The notes below the pieces were generated by a model. That model did not search any database, was not told where the DNA came from, and was given only the letters and a program-made list of their open reading frames with translations. From Selenomonas ruminantium subsp. ruminantium ATCC 12561 (lineage in GTDB: Bacteria > Bacillota > Negativicutes > Selenomonadales > Selenomonadaceae): 63,565 nucleotides of DNA. Both the position numbers and the translations under genes were made by a program. Numbering within the stretch: position 1 is the first letter of the stretch; every line of letters starts with the position of its first letter. The stretch spans positions 1 to 63,565 of the forward strand of contig NZ_KE384127.1 in the NCBI RefSeq assembly GCF_000424065.1, written 5' to 3'. Positions 16,780 through 25,959 of this stretch are shown here, in pieces.

Positions 16780-16865
16780 GGGTAGGTGGCCGAGTGGTTA
16801 AAGGCAACAGACTGTAAATCTGTCATCTTCGGATTACGATGGTTCGAATCCATCCCTGCCCACCA
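16780..16865 (+). tRNA. tRNA-Tyr (anticodon GTA)
   Basis: An 86-base class II tRNA with a long variable arm. Acceptor GGGTAGG pairs with CCTGCCC, the anticodon GTA is at 16814-16816 in loop CTGTAAA, the T loop is GGTTCGAATCC, and CCA is encoded. Confidence 0.96.
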
Positions 16866-16869
16866 CTTT

Positions 16870-16946
16870 GGCGGCATAGCTCAGTTGGCTAGAGCATGCG
16901 GTTCATACCCGCAGTGTCAGGAGTTCAAATCTCTTTGCCGCCACCA
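16870..16946 (+). tRNA. tRNA-Met, elongator type (anticodon CAT)
   Basis: A 77-base tRNA four bases after tRNA-Tyr. Acceptor GGCGGCA pairs fully with TGCCGCC, which rules out an initiator; the anticodon CAT is at 16914-16916; CCA is encoded. An Ile-CAT species is less likely, because the body resembles elongator tRNA-Met of Firmicutes. Confidence 0.92.
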
Positions 16947-16959
16947 AATAGAAGTCATG

Positions 16960-16984
16960 AGCACATCGCGAGGTGTGCTTTTTC
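16960..16984 (+). terminator. Terminator of the tRNA-Tyr/Met transcript
   Basis: AGCACATC pairs with GGTGTGCT over a GCGA loop, followed by TTTTT. Confidence 0.88.
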
Positions 16985-17023
16985 TTTGCGCAGCTATAAG
17001 GTTTACATCGTTCTGCGAAGGAC

Positions 17024-17102
17024 GCCCGTGGGGATAATATTACTTTCGTTCACTTAGACAGGCTTGTCAAACGTTCCCGAAAGCAATATTATCCCCACGG
17101 GC
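17024..17102 (-). repeat. Palindromic element copy D
   Basis: Twenty-five-base arms (17024-17048, 17078-17102) with one mismatch around core GACAGGCTTGTC. It is nearly identical to copy E except for two neighbouring arm positions that change on both sides. Confidence 0.93.
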
Positions 17103-17136
17103 TGGGGCTTGCGTGATAGTGCGTGCTACGAAGAAC

Positions 17137-17215
17137 GCCCACGGGGATAGGATTACTTTCGTTCACTTAGACAGGCTTGTCAAACGTTCTCGAAAGCAAT
17201 CCTATCCCCGCGGAC
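17137..17215 (-). repeat. Palindromic element copy E
   Basis: Twenty-five-base arms (17137-17161, 17191-17215) with three mismatches, all G-T on the listed strand. Compared with copy D, AT in the left arm becomes GG and AT in the right arm becomes CC, a compensated double change. Confidence 0.93.
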
Positions 17216-17293
17216 TGGTGCTTGCCTTGTATGAGCACTAATTGTGTCTGCTGATGAAGGATGGTTTGTTGGTGCAGATATGCGAATGAGCTT

Positions 17294-17384
17294 GTCGCCG
17301 GGGGCGGGTGGGGGATGTTTTTCCGACGCGTTTGACAAGCCTGTCTAAGCAGAGGAAAAATATTCCCCACCCGCCCCTGGCGAC
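17294..17384 (+). repeat. Palindromic element copy F
   Basis: Thirty-one-base GC-rich arms (17294-17324, 17354-17384), with three mismatches, all G-T on this strand, around core GACAAGCCTGTC. Opposite orientation to copies D and E. It ends about 125 bases before the amidase gene. Confidence 0.93.
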
Positions 17385-17510
17385 GTCACGAATTATGTCA
17401 CGAACTTAAATTAGTTCTAAAGTCCCTAATACATAAGCGCTTTTTATCATTTTTTTTTCAGAAATGAGGGCTATAATATATAGCGTTATTGGTAAGATTG
17501 GGATGGTGGC

Positions 17511-18125
17511 ATGAAGCGCAGAGATTTCTTAAAGAATTTAATACTGTTAGGTACAGGTTCGGTACTGCTGCCACAACTGTGGACTGTGAAGGCAGCAGAG
17601 GCGGCCTGGAAGACGGATGGAAATGCTCTGGGGGGACGTGACCCCTTGCTGGGCATTCCTATTCAGGAGACGGATTTTGAATTTTCTTCTCTGCAGAATC
17701 GTGAAACGACCGATGCGATTGTCATCCATCATGTAGGTAACACCAATCGGGATGTGTCAGCTGCAGAAATTGACCGCTGGCATAAGAATAATGGCTGGGC
17801 GGGCATCGGCTATCACTTTGTTATCCGCAAAGATGGGACCATTGAGCGGGGACGTCCTATGGATATGCTGGGAGCACATTGCTATGGTGAGAACTGGCAT
17901 ACCATTGGGGTGAATATCGTAGGCGAGTTTGATAATCATGAGCCGGAACCGGAGCAGATGCAGTCGGCGGCAAAACTATTGGCTGCTTTGTGCCACTACT
18001 ATGGGATTGAACCGAATCGTCAGCATATTGTTGGCCATCGGGATTTTAATGCTACGGCATGTCCGGGACAGAACCTTTACGATAAGCTCCCGCGCCTGGT
18101 AACTTTAACGCGTAAATACTATTAA
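17511..18125 (+). CDS. Tat-exported N-acetylmuramoyl-L-alanine amidase (amidase_2/PGRP type)
   Basis: A 204-residue protein with a twin-arginine signal (KRRDFLK at residues 2-8, hydrophobic core to about 27, AEA cleavage region). The amidase_2 fold follows: HH at 73-74, GYHFVIRKDG with H102, and GHRDFNATACPG with H176 and C184 as likely zinc ligands. It should cut the bond between MurNAc and the peptide stem. Tat export of a folded zinc enzyme is consistent. TATAAT near 17473 probably belongs to its promoter. The small membrane gene after it is 14 bases away and likely cotranscribed. Confidence 0.9.
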   Translation: MKRRDFLKNLILLGTGSVLLPQLWTVKAAEAAWKTDGNALGGRDPLLGIPIQETDFEFSSLQNRETTDAIVIHHVGNTNRDVSAAEIDRWHKNNGWAGIGYHFVIRKDGTIERGRPMDMLGAHCYGENWHTIGVNIVGEFDNHEPEPEQMQSAAKLLAALCHYYGIEPNRQHIVGHRDFNATACPGQNLYDKLPRLVTLTRKYY

Positions 18126-18139
18126 AGGCTGGTGGAGAA

Positions 18140-18478
18140 ATGCATTACCGCTGGTTTGTCGATGAGGAAAAGCAGACCGATGCGTATGGTATGCCGGTGA
18201 GTCGGGCAGAGTATGATGAGGCTCTGCATCCGCAGAAAACACCACTATACCAGCCCAAGGAAATGCTGGCAATTGCTGTTGTGGCTGGTATTTTGCTTTA
18301 TGAGTGGTTCGCTGGTGACAGTGCGCCGGTCATGTATATGTGCGTGTCGTTTTTGACTTTTGAATTGCGTCCGCTGGCCAAGCTATGCCTGGGGAAAAAC
18401 GGACGTGCTGTGAGCAATGCGCTGACAGGCTTCAGTGTAGCTATGTTTATGGGGACTTTGGTGTGGACTTTTTTTTAG
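18140..18478 (+). CDS. Small membrane protein of unknown function
   Basis: A 112-residue protein I do not recognise. A polar N-terminal third (MHYRWFVDEEKQTDAYGMP) is followed by about three hydrophobic segments (MLAIAVVAGILLYEWF, VMYMCVSFLTFELRPLA, ALTGFSVAMFMGTLVWTFF). GGTGGAG precedes the ATG. It probably shares a transcript with the amidase gene upstream, so a cell-envelope link is possible but only from position. Confidence 0.65.
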   Translation: MHYRWFVDEEKQTDAYGMPVSRAEYDEALHPQKTPLYQPKEMLAIAVVAGILLYEWFAGDSAPVMYMCVSFLTFELRPLAKLCLGKNGRAVSNALTGFSVAMFMGTLVWTFF

Positions 18479-18828
18479 GGCATATATTCGATTAAATTTT
18501 CACACATTTACCAAAAATAAATATAAAAAATTATTTATATTTTTTATTGCACTAGCAGGAAAATACGGATGGACAGCGAATAATGATAAAATAGAGATTA
18601 GTTATTAGTGAAAGGCAGTCTGTTTATCGTTGCGTTCTGTCTCTACCATGATATATGTCATAATAGCATGACAAATGTAATATTTTTATTTTCTGCAGAA
18701 AATACATAGAAAATAGCAGAAAAATTGTATACTAACAGATGAAAATCTGTTAAAATATATATAAAAAGTAAACCGTAGTCGAATAAGGGGAGATTATTGT
18801 TTACTATGATATCCAAGGGGGATTTTTT
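18479..18828 (+). other. AT-rich 350-base region upstream of the glycogen operon
   Basis: No open frame or tRNA is visible. It is unusually AT-rich. A small hairpin AACAGAT-gaaa-ATCTGTT lies at 18734-18751, and AGTAAAC (18767-18773) pairs with GTTTACT (18799-18805) in the likely leader of glgC. TTGTAT at 18725 and TAAAAT at 18751 are promoter-like but poorly spaced. It probably carries the glgC promoter and its regulatory sites. Confidence 0.5.
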
Positions 18829-19983
18829 ATGAGAAAGACAGAATGCTTGGCCATGATTTTGGCTGGTGGTCAGGGCAGCCGCCTCGGCGCGCTAACAAAG
18901 AAAATTGCAAAACCAGCTGTACCGTTTGGCGGAAAGTATCGCATTATCGACTTTCCGCTTAGTAACTGTGCAAATTCCGGCATAGACAAGGTCGGTGTAC
19001 TGACCCAGTATCGCCCGCTGGAACTGCATAACTATCTGGCTTCCGGCAGCGCTTGGGACTTAGACCAGAAAAATGGCGGTATTTTCATTCTGCCGCCGTA
19101 TGCCCGTGAAAAAGGTGCAGATTGGTATCAGGGTACTGCTGATGCAATTTATCAGAACCTTAACTTCATTGACTTAGCCGATCCTGAGTATGTTCTCATT
19201 CTGTCTGGTGACCACATCTACACCATGGATTATTCCTGGATGTTGGAAGCGCATAAGATGAACAAAGCTGAGGCAACCATCGGTGTTATCGAAGTTCCTT
19301 GGGAAGAAGCACCGCGCTTCGGTATCATGAACACGGACAAGACGGGCCGTATCGAAGAATTCGAAGAAAAACCCGCCAACCCCAAGAGCAATTTGGCTTC
19401 CATGGGTATCTATGTATTCAATAAGAATTTCCTCAAAAAATATTTGGAAGAAGATGCTAAGGACGAAACCAGCAGCCATGATTTCGGTAAGAACATCATT
19501 CCGAAGATGCTGAAGGATAAGGCCCGTCTGTATTCCTATGCTTTTGAAGGTTATTGGAAAGATGTGGGCACGATTGAAAGCCTTTGGCAGGCCAATATGG
19601 ACCTTCTGCAGGATCAGCCGCCATTTGATCTCAAAGGCGAAAAGAAAATTTATTCCTCCAATGAGTCCATGCCGCCACACTATATTGGCCCCGATGCCAA
19701 GGTGAAAAATTCCATGATCAGTGAAGGTTCCATGGTTTTGGGTGAAGTAGAAAACTCGGTTATTTTCCCTGGCGTGCGCATTGGCAAAGGGGTTAAGGTA
19801 ACGAATTCCGTTATCATGCCCTCTACGGTCATCCGCGATGGCGCAGTAGTGGATTATGCAATTCTGGCGCAGAATTGTGAAGTAGCTGCTGGTGCCAAGG
19901 TTACGGGACAGCTGGGTGCTATCACGGTGGTAGCTGAAGGCGAAACCGTTGAAGCAGAAGCCAGCGGCAAACAGGCCGGCTGA
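18829..19983 (+). CDS. glgC: Glucose-1-phosphate adenylyltransferase GlgC
   Basis: A 384-residue enzyme making ADP-glucose from glucose-1-phosphate and ATP, the committed step of glycogen synthesis. The nucleotide-binding start [35 protein letters not shown], with the activating Lys region, is typical. [14 protein letters not shown] and EEFEEKP follow, and the C-terminal part is a left-handed beta-helix of hexapeptide repeats ([21 protein letters not shown]). AAGGGGGAT precedes the ATG. It leads the operon glgC-glgD-glgP-glgB-glgA. Confidence 0.95.
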   Translation: MRKTECLAMILAGGQGSRLGALTKKIAKPAVPFGGKYRIIDFPLSNCANSGIDKVGVLTQYRPLELHNYLASGSAWDLDQKNGGIFILPPYAREKGADWYQGTADAIYQNLNFIDLADPEYVLILSGDHIYTMDYSWMLEAHKMNKAEATIGVIEVPWEEAPRFGIMNTDKTGRIEEFEEKPANPKSNLASMGIYVFNKNFLKKYLEEDAKDETSSHDFGKNIIPKMLKDKARLYSYAFEGYWKDVGTIESLWQANMDLLQDQPPFDLKGEKKIYSSNESMPPHYIGPDAKVKNSMISEGSMVLGEVENSVIFPGVRIGKGVKVTNSVIMPSTVIRDGAVVDYAILAQNCEVAAGAKVTGQLGAITVVAEGETVEAEASGKQAG

Positions 19984-20030
19984 GCCTTTCCCTATCGTTA
20001 CAGCCTAGATACAGCAAGGAGTGGAAGAAA

Positions 20031-21137
20031 TTGAAAGATGTAATGGGGATTATTAATCTTCAAGAAGATAATAAATTAATTCGTGAACTTACGGATAAAC
20101 GCGCTGTGGAGTCCATGCCATTTGCAGGCCGGTATCGTCTGATTGACTTTACCCTGTCGAGTATGGTCAATTCCGGTATTTTGAACGTGGGTGTTATGCT
20201 TCCGGACAAGCCGCGTTCCGTGCTGGATCATCTTCGTTCCGGTAAGGATTGGGATTTGGCCCGTCGTCATGACGGCCTGTTCTACCTGCCGTCCCCAAGT
20301 GAAGAAGAGAGCATCCGTAAAGGCGATTTGAAGAATTTTTATCATAATCTGGATTTCTTCGAGCATAGCAGTCAGAAATATGTACTCCTGACCAGCGGCA
20401 GCTTCGTTTATAACGTAGACTTCTCCCAGATGCTGCGCTTCCATCAGAACACCTCGGCGGATATCACGATGGTGTACTACACGGCAAAGGAAGAGCAGCC
20501 GGGCCGCAATGTGGTCTTAGAGACAGCAGAGAACGGACTGGTAACGGATATGGCCGAAAAACCGGCCATTTACGATGACTCCAAGGTAGCGATGAACGTT
20601 TACCTCATCGAGAAGCGCATTTTTGTTGAACTGGTGCGTTATACCTACGAGCATGGCGGTCAGGACCTTCTGATGGACGGCATTATCCGCCGGGCAAATG
20701 AGTATAATATTTATGCTTGTGAGCACGATGGCTATGTTGCCCATGTGGATTCTACCACTGCATACTATAAAGCGAACATGGATCTTCTGCAGCCGGAGGT
20801 TTGGGAGGAGCTCTTCATGGGCAATAATTCCATCTATACCAAAGGCAAGGATGAAGTACCAGTTCAATATAAGGAGACAGCAAAGGTTAAAAATTCGCTG
20901 ATTGCCAATGGCTGCGTTATTCGCGGCGAGGTCGAAAACAGCATTTTATTCCGTGGTGTCACCGTAGGCAAGGGCGTAAAAATCAAGAATTCCATTATCA
21001 TGCAGAAATGTGATATACAGGATGGTTCCTTGGTGGAAAATGTCATCTGCGACAAAAACGTGGTTATCTCGAAGGAAAAATGGCTTAAAGGGGCCAATAA
21101 TTACCCGCTGATTATCACGAAGAACGTCGTAATCTGA
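20031..21137 (+). CDS. glgD: GlgD, non-catalytic-type partner of GlgC (TTG start)
   Basis: A 368-residue GlgC paralogue. It keeps the fold (MPFAGRYRLIDFTLSSMVNSG, hexapeptide repeat tail) but lacks the GGxGxRL nucleotide loop at its N-terminus, as in Firmicute GlgD proteins, which form heteromers with GlgC and raise its activity. The start is TTG 20031 with AAGGAG nine bases upstream. A possible attenuator hairpin lies between it and glgP. Confidence 0.92.
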   Translation: MKDVMGIINLQEDNKLIRELTDKRAVESMPFAGRYRLIDFTLSSMVNSGILNVGVMLPDKPRSVLDHLRSGKDWDLARRHDGLFYLPSPSEEESIRKGDLKNFYHNLDFFEHSSQKYVLLTSGSFVYNVDFSQMLRFHQNTSADITMVYYTAKEEQPGRNVVLETAENGLVTDMAEKPAIYDDSKVAMNVYLIEKRIFVELVRYTYEHGGQDLLMDGIIRRANEYNIYACEHDGYVAHVDSTTAYYKANMDLLQPEVWEELFMGNNSIYTKGKDEVPVQYKETAKVKNSLIANGCVIRGEVENSILFRGVTVGKGVKIKNSIIMQKCDIQDGSLVENVICDKNVVISKEKWLKGANNYPLIITKNVVI

Positions 21138-21145
21138 TATTTAGG

Positions 21146-21206
21146 AAGGCCGTTGTAATGAGGCAATATGCCTGTAACGGGCATAGAACCAAGTTATGAC
21201 GGCCTT
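21146..21206 (+). terminator. Hairpin between glgD and glgP, possible attenuator
   Basis: AAGGCCGT (21146-21153) pairs with ACGGCCTT (21199-21206), and GGCA/TGCC pairs inside the loop. Only a short T-rich stretch (TTTATTGTT) follows, so termination may be partial and could set glgCD against glgPBA levels. Confidence 0.5.
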
Positions 21207-21244
21207 TATTGTTGTGTTGAGGCTGAAAAAAGGGAGTGTTTTTT

Positions 21245-23719
21245 TTGGCAAAGAAGAAAACTAATGCTAATGATGCAGAGTTTAAAAAAATCAAGGAGAA
21301 TTTGAAAGCCCGGTTCATCAATGCTGCACATATCATGTGGGGACGTGAACTGGACGAATTGTCGGAAAACGAAATCTATCAGACCGTAGCCGCTGTGGCG
21401 AAGATGTATATTTCGGAAAATTGGATTAAGACCAACAAGGCTTATATGGAACGTGAGGAAAAGCAGATTTACTATTTCTCCATTGAGTTCCTGATGGGCC
21501 GTCTCTTGAAATCCAATCTGATCAATCTGGGCATTGAGGAAGCGGTTAAGGAAGCGCTGGGCGACTTCAAGCTGAATCTGGACAAGGTTTATGAAGAAGA
21601 ACCCGATGCGGGCCTTGGCAACGGCGGTCTGGGCAGACTTGCTGCCTGCTTTATCGATTCCATGGCAGCACATCATCTGCCGGGCCATGGCTGCTCCATC
21701 CGTTATCAGTACGGCTTGTTTGAGCAGAAAATCATTGATGGCAACCAGGTAGAAATCCCTGACAATTGGCTGAAGAACGGCTTTGCCTGGGAGTACCGCA
21801 AACCGGATAAAGCGGTTGATGTCAAGTTCTACGGCAATGCCTACATGAAGGAAATGCCGGACGGCAGCCTGAAGCTCGTGCATGAGAACCCCATGGTGGT
21901 TATGGCTGTTCCTTATGATGTGCCTATCGTTGGCTATCATAACAGCACGGTCAACAATCTGCGCCTTTGGAATGCAGAAGTTAATCGTGACTTCTCCGAT
22001 TATGGCTATCTCACGCAGGAGCAGATTCGTCAGAAGAACGAATACCGCCTGTTCGTCGAGAGTATTACCCGTTACCTCTATCCGGATGACAGCACCTGGG
22101 AAGGCCGCAAGATGCGCCTGATTCAGGAATACTTCATGACCTCTGCCGGCGTGCAGAGTATTGTCCGTCACTACAAGAAGACGGGTATGAAGATCAAGGA
22201 TTTCAGCCAGAAGATTGCTATTCATATCAATGATACGCATCCGGCAGTAGCTGTTCCGGAACTCATGCGTATCCTGATTGATGAGGAAGGTCTGGAATGG
22301 AGTGAGGCATGGGCAATTACCAAAAATACCATTGCTTATACGAACCATACCATCATGCCGGAAGCACTGGAAACCTGGCCGGTGGATATGTTCAAGGAAC
22401 TGCTGCCGCGCGTCTACATGATTATCGAGGAAATCAATCGCCGTCATCTCGAAGATGTGCGCGACCGCTATCCGAACAACGATGCCAAAGTACAGGCACT
22501 GTCCATTCTGGAAAACGGCATGGTTCATATGGCCAGACTCGCCATCGTGGGCGGTCACAGTGTAAACGGTGTGGCCAAGATTCATTCCGATATCTTGAAG
22601 GCTTCCACGCTGCATGATTTCTACGAATACAATCCGAAGATGTTCAACAACAAGACCAACGGCATCACGCATCGCCGCTGGCTGATGGGCGCTAACCCGG
22701 AACTGGCTGGACTCATTGATGAGACATTGGGCAGCCGCCGTTGGCACCGTTATCCGGAACAGCTGGATTTGTTGAATGATTTCGTCAACGATAAACCGTT
22801 CCTGGCTGAACTGGGCAAAATCAAACATCTGCGTAAAGAGCGTCTGGCACAGTATATCCTGGAGCATAACCTCATTAAGGTAAATCCGGACAGCATCTTT
22901 GATATTCAGGTAAAGAGAATCCATTCCTACAAGCGTCAGCTGATGAATATTCTCCATATCATGCATCAGTATCATATGCTGAAAACCAGCAGTGGTTATG
23001 ATATGCTGCCGACTACCTATATCTTCGGCGGGAAGGCTGCACCGGGGTATTACATCGCGAAGGAAACCATTCGCCTGATTAATGCCGTAGCAGCGAAGGT
23101 CAACAACGACAAGTCCATCAAGGATAAGATGAAGGTTGTTTTCATTGAGAACTTTGGTGTGTCGATTGGTGAAATCGTCTATCCGGCAGCGGATGTCAGT
23201 GAGCAGATTTCTACGGCTTCGAAGGAAGCTTCCGGTACCGGCAACATGAAGTTCATGATGAATGGTGCGATAACCCTGGGGACTATGGACGGTGCTAATG
23301 TAGAAATCCGTGAAGCAGTCGGCGGCGACCATGGCGGTGATGATCATTGCGTTATCTTTGGTCTGCGGGCAGAAGATGTATTGACTTATTATATGACGGG
23401 TACTTATTCTGCCTGGGATGAATACAACAACAATGAGATGGTGCGTTTCGTCATGAATCAGCTCATCGATGGCACCTATGGGGATTTCCGTTCCCTCTAT
23501 GATTACCTTATCCATGGCAACGATGAGTTCTTCATTTTGAAAGATCTCAGTTCCTATGCCTGGGGGCATGAAGAAATCATGCGCCGCTATAAGGATAAGC
23601 TTGGCTGGCTGAAATCTTCGGCTATGAATATCGCCAACTCCGGTCAGTTCTCGTCTGACCGCACCATTGACGAATATGCAAACGAAATCTGGCATGTGAA
23701 ACCCGTCAGAATTTCGTAA
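21245..23719 (+). CDS. glgP: Glycogen phosphorylase GlgP (TTG start)
   Basis: About 824 residues of a GT35 phosphorylase that releases glucose-1-phosphate from glycogen ends. Landmarks are DAGLGNGGLGRLAACFIDS, RIHSYKRQLMN, and the pyridoxal-phosphate segment EASGTGNMKFMMNGA, whose Lys carries the cofactor, followed by TLGTMDGANVEI. The frame is open from GTG 21236, but AGGGAG lies within those bases and best serves TTG 21245 (giving MAKKKTN). It is embedded among the synthesis genes, so breakdown and synthesis are cotranscribed. Confidence 0.95.
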   Translation: MAKKKTNANDAEFKKIKENLKARFINAAHIMWGRELDELSENEIYQTVAAVAKMYISENWIKTNKAYMEREEKQIYYFSIEFLMGRLLKSNLINLGIEEAVKEALGDFKLNLDKVYEEEPDAGLGNGGLGRLAACFIDSMAAHHLPGHGCSIRYQYGLFEQKIIDGNQVEIPDNWLKNGFAWEYRKPDKAVDVKFYGNAYMKEMPDGSLKLVHENPMVVMAVPYDVPIVGYHNSTVNNLRLWNAEVNRDFSDYGYLTQEQIRQKNEYRLFVESITRYLYPDDSTWEGRKMRLIQEYFMTSAGVQSIVRHYKKTGMKIKDFSQKIAIHINDTHPAVAVPELMRILIDEEGLEWSEAWAITKNTIAYTNHTIMPEALETWPVDMFKELLPRVYMIIEEINRRHLEDVRDRYPNNDAKVQALSILENGMVHMARLAIVGGHSVNGVAKIHSDILKASTLHDFYEYNPKMFNNKTNGITHRRWLMGANPELAGLIDETLGSRRWHRYPEQLDLLNDFVNDKPFLAELGKIKHLRKERLAQYILEHNLIKVNPDSIFDIQVKRIHSYKRQLMNILHIMHQYHMLKTSSGYDMLPTTYIFGGKAAPGYYIAKETIRLINAVAAKVNNDKSIKDKMKVVFIENFGVSIGEIVYPAADVSEQISTASKEASGTGNMKFMMNGAITLGTMDGANVEIREAVGGDHGGDDHCVIFGLRAEDVLTYYMTGTYSAWDEYNNNEMVRFVMNQLIDGTYGDFRSLYDYLIHGNDEFFILKDLSSYAWGHEEIMRRYKDKLGWLKSSAMNIANSGQFSSDRTIDEYANEIWHVKPVRIS

Positions 23720-23740
23720 ACCAATCCAAGGGGGATTACT

Positions 23741-25924
23741 TTGAAAACGTCTGATTTGAGCGAGTTCGACCGTTATCTGTTTCATCAGGGAACAAATTAT
23801 CACGCCTATGAAATGCTGGGAGCGCATTTTGTCAAACATAAAGGCAAAAAGGGAATCCGTTTTGCTGTTTGGGCGCCTCATGCCAAATCGGTAAGCGTGG
23901 TGGGAGATTTCAACGGCTGGGATACCCGGGTAACGCCCATGCATAAAATTGGCGATGGGGAAATATGGACGGCTTTTGTGGAAAAACTGGGGGAAGGCGA
24001 GCTTTATAAGTACGCTATTGAACCCCAGTGGGGCGGTCCCCATATCATGAAAGCAGACCCGTATGGGTTTTATGCGGAAAAGAAGCCGCAGACGGCTTCC
24101 CGCACGTTCGATATGAACCATTATAAATGGGGCGATGATGCCTGGAAAGTACAGAAAAACAGAGAATCTTCCTACGAGCGTCCTATGCTGACCTATGAAG
24201 TTCATTTAGGTTCCTGGCGGCGTACTGCAGAGGGGGAATACCTCTCCTATCGCGAAGCTGCCGACCAGCTTATCGCTTATGTGAAGGATATGAATTATAC
24301 GCATATCGAATTCATGCCATTATGTGAGCATCCCTTTGACGGTTCCTGGGGCTATCAGGCCACGGGCTATTATGCCGTGACCAGCCGCTACGGTACGCCG
24401 GATGATTTCCGTTATCTGGTGGATACTGCCCATCAGCAGGGAATAGGCATCATCATGGACTGGGTGCCGGGCCATTTCTGTAAAGATGAGCAGGGGCTGC
24501 GTCACTTTGATGGTCAGAATCTATACGAGTCTGATAATGTGCAGCGGGCGGAAAACTGGGAGTGGGGAACCACGAACTTTGACTACGGCCGCACGGAGGT
24601 GCAGAGCTTCCTTATCTCCAATGCCATGTTCTGGTTTGAGGAATTCCATATTGACGGCCTGCGCATCGATGCGGTGGCCAATATGCTCTATCTCGACTAT
24701 GGCCGTAAGGAAGGCGAATGGATGCCTAACAAATACGGCGATACGGGAAATCTGGAAGCAATGGATTTCCTCAAGAAGCTCAATGAAGCCATTTTTAAAT
24801 TCCATCCTCAGGCGCTGATGATTGCGGAGGAGTCTACTTCCTGGCCGCTTATCTCCAAGCCTGTCTATATGGGAGGCATGGGCTTTAATTACAAGTGGAA
24901 CATGGGCTGGATGAACGACATGCTGAAGTATGTGAGCCTTGATCCCGTTTATCGCAAATGGAACCATGATAAGGTTACGTTCTCCTTTATGTATGCTTTC
25001 TCGGAAAACTTTGTGCTGCCGCTTTCTCATGATGAAGTGGTGCATGGCAAGTGTTCGCTCATCGGCAAAATGCCCGGTGATTACTGGCAAAAATTTGCCG
25101 GACTCCGTAGTTTCTTTGGCTATTGGATGGCTCATCCGGGTAAAAAACTGCTCTTTATGGGGGGCGAGTTTGCCCAGTTTATCGAATGGAATTTTGATGA
25201 TGAACTGGATTGGAAACTCATCAAGGAATTTGACATGCATCGCCGCATGCAGGCCTATTCCAGAGCCTTGAACAAATTCTATGTGGATACCCGTGCTTTT
25301 TGGCAGGTGGATTTTGACTGGAATGGCTTCCAATGGATTGATCCGAATGATAATAACAACAGTGTTGTGTCCTTTATCCGCAAGGCGGAGGACAGTAATG
25401 ACTTCGTTATCGTCATCAGCAATTTTACACCGGAAGTTCATGAAGGATACCGCATCGGCGTTCCGGCAAAGGGAAGCTATATCGAGGTCTTCAACTCAGA
25501 CGGTGAGGACTTTGGTGGCAGCGGCGTAAGGAATGTCGGAGAGATTCAGAGTCAGGACAAACCCTGGCATAATCGGGAGCAATCCATCAAGCTGACGGTT
25601 CCGCCGCTGGCAACCATTTATCTGCGGCTCAAGCGGCAGGATGGTTCTGGCGTTTCCTTTCCTGAGGAATCTGAGCAGGTAGAGGCAAAAGGCTTTGAAG
25701 ATGATGGGGAAAAATCCTCGTCCTCGACAGCTGCTCAAGCGGAAAAAGCGTCAGCAAGAAAAGCAGCCCCCAAAAAGAAAACAACAAACAGAAAGACTAC
25801 TGGAAAAACAAGCAGAAAACCTGCGGCTGTTCCTAAAGCCACCCGGGCAAGGGCAGCCTCGAAGACTGCAACCCGTAAGAGTGCGGCTAAGACTCTGGTG
25901 GAGGAAGCCGCTGTTAATGCCTGA
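23741..25924 (+). CDS. glgB: 1,4-alpha-glucan branching enzyme GlgB with a histone-H1-like basic tail (TTG start)
   Basis: A 727-residue GH13 branching enzyme. After an N-terminal beta domain (AVWAPHAKSVSVVGDFNGWD) comes the catalytic barrel with GLRIDAVANML (nucleophile Asp near 310), LMIAEESTSWP (acid Glu near 363) and LPLSHDEVVHGK (transition-state Asp near 431). The usual C-terminal beta domain ends near residue 630. A further 97 residues follow: a short acidic linker, then about 50 residues rich in Lys, Arg, Ala, Thr and Ser (pieces such as ARKAAPKKKTTNRKTTGK), and an acidic end. This tail is foreign to the family and looks like histone H1 or AlgP repeats. The start is TTG with AAGGGGG upstream. 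Confidence 0.93.
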   Translation: MKTSDLSEFDRYLFHQGTNYHAYEMLGAHFVKHKGKKGIRFAVWAPHAKSVSVVGDFNGWDTRVTPMHKIGDGEIWTAFVEKLGEGELYKYAIEPQWGGPHIMKADPYGFYAEKKPQTASRTFDMNHYKWGDDAWKVQKNRESSYERPMLTYEVHLGSWRRTAEGEYLSYREAADQLIAYVKDMNYTHIEFMPLCEHPFDGSWGYQATGYYAVTSRYGTPDDFRYLVDTAHQQGIGIIMDWVPGHFCKDEQGLRHFDGQNLYESDNVQRAENWEWGTTNFDYGRTEVQSFLISNAMFWFEEFHIDGLRIDAVANMLYLDYGRKEGEWMPNKYGDTGNLEAMDFLKKLNEAIFKFHPQALMIAEESTSWPLISKPVYMGGMGFNYKWNMGWMNDMLKYVSLDPVYRKWNHDKVTFSFMYAFSENFVLPLSHDEVVHGKCSLIGKMPGDYWQKFAGLRSFFGYWMAHPGKKLLFMGGEFAQFIEWNFDDELDWKLIKEFDMHRRMQAYSRALNKFYVDTRAFWQVDFDWNGFQWIDPNDNNNSVVSFIRKAEDSNDFVIVISNFTPEVHEGYRIGVPAKGSYIEVFNSDGEDFGGSGVRNVGEIQSQDKPWHNREQSIKLTVPPLATIYLRLKRQDGSGVSFPEESEQVEAKGFEDDGEKSSSSTAAQAEKASARKAAPKKKTTNRKTTGKTSRKPAAVPKATRARAASKTATRKSAAKTLVEEAAVNA

Positions 25925-25959
25925 TATAGAGGCAATAAAGGTTAGGGAGGAAATCCGAA

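Noticed and set aside
16703-16780. The 14-base inverted repeat as an ordinary ftsZ terminator
   Set aside because: The loop is 20 bases and no T-run follows; it overlaps a consensus promoter, so termination is not its best explanation.
21206-24205. A 999-codon open frame on the minus strand
   Set aside because: It is the exact antisense of glgP/glgB, with no ribosome site and composition typical of a shadow frame.
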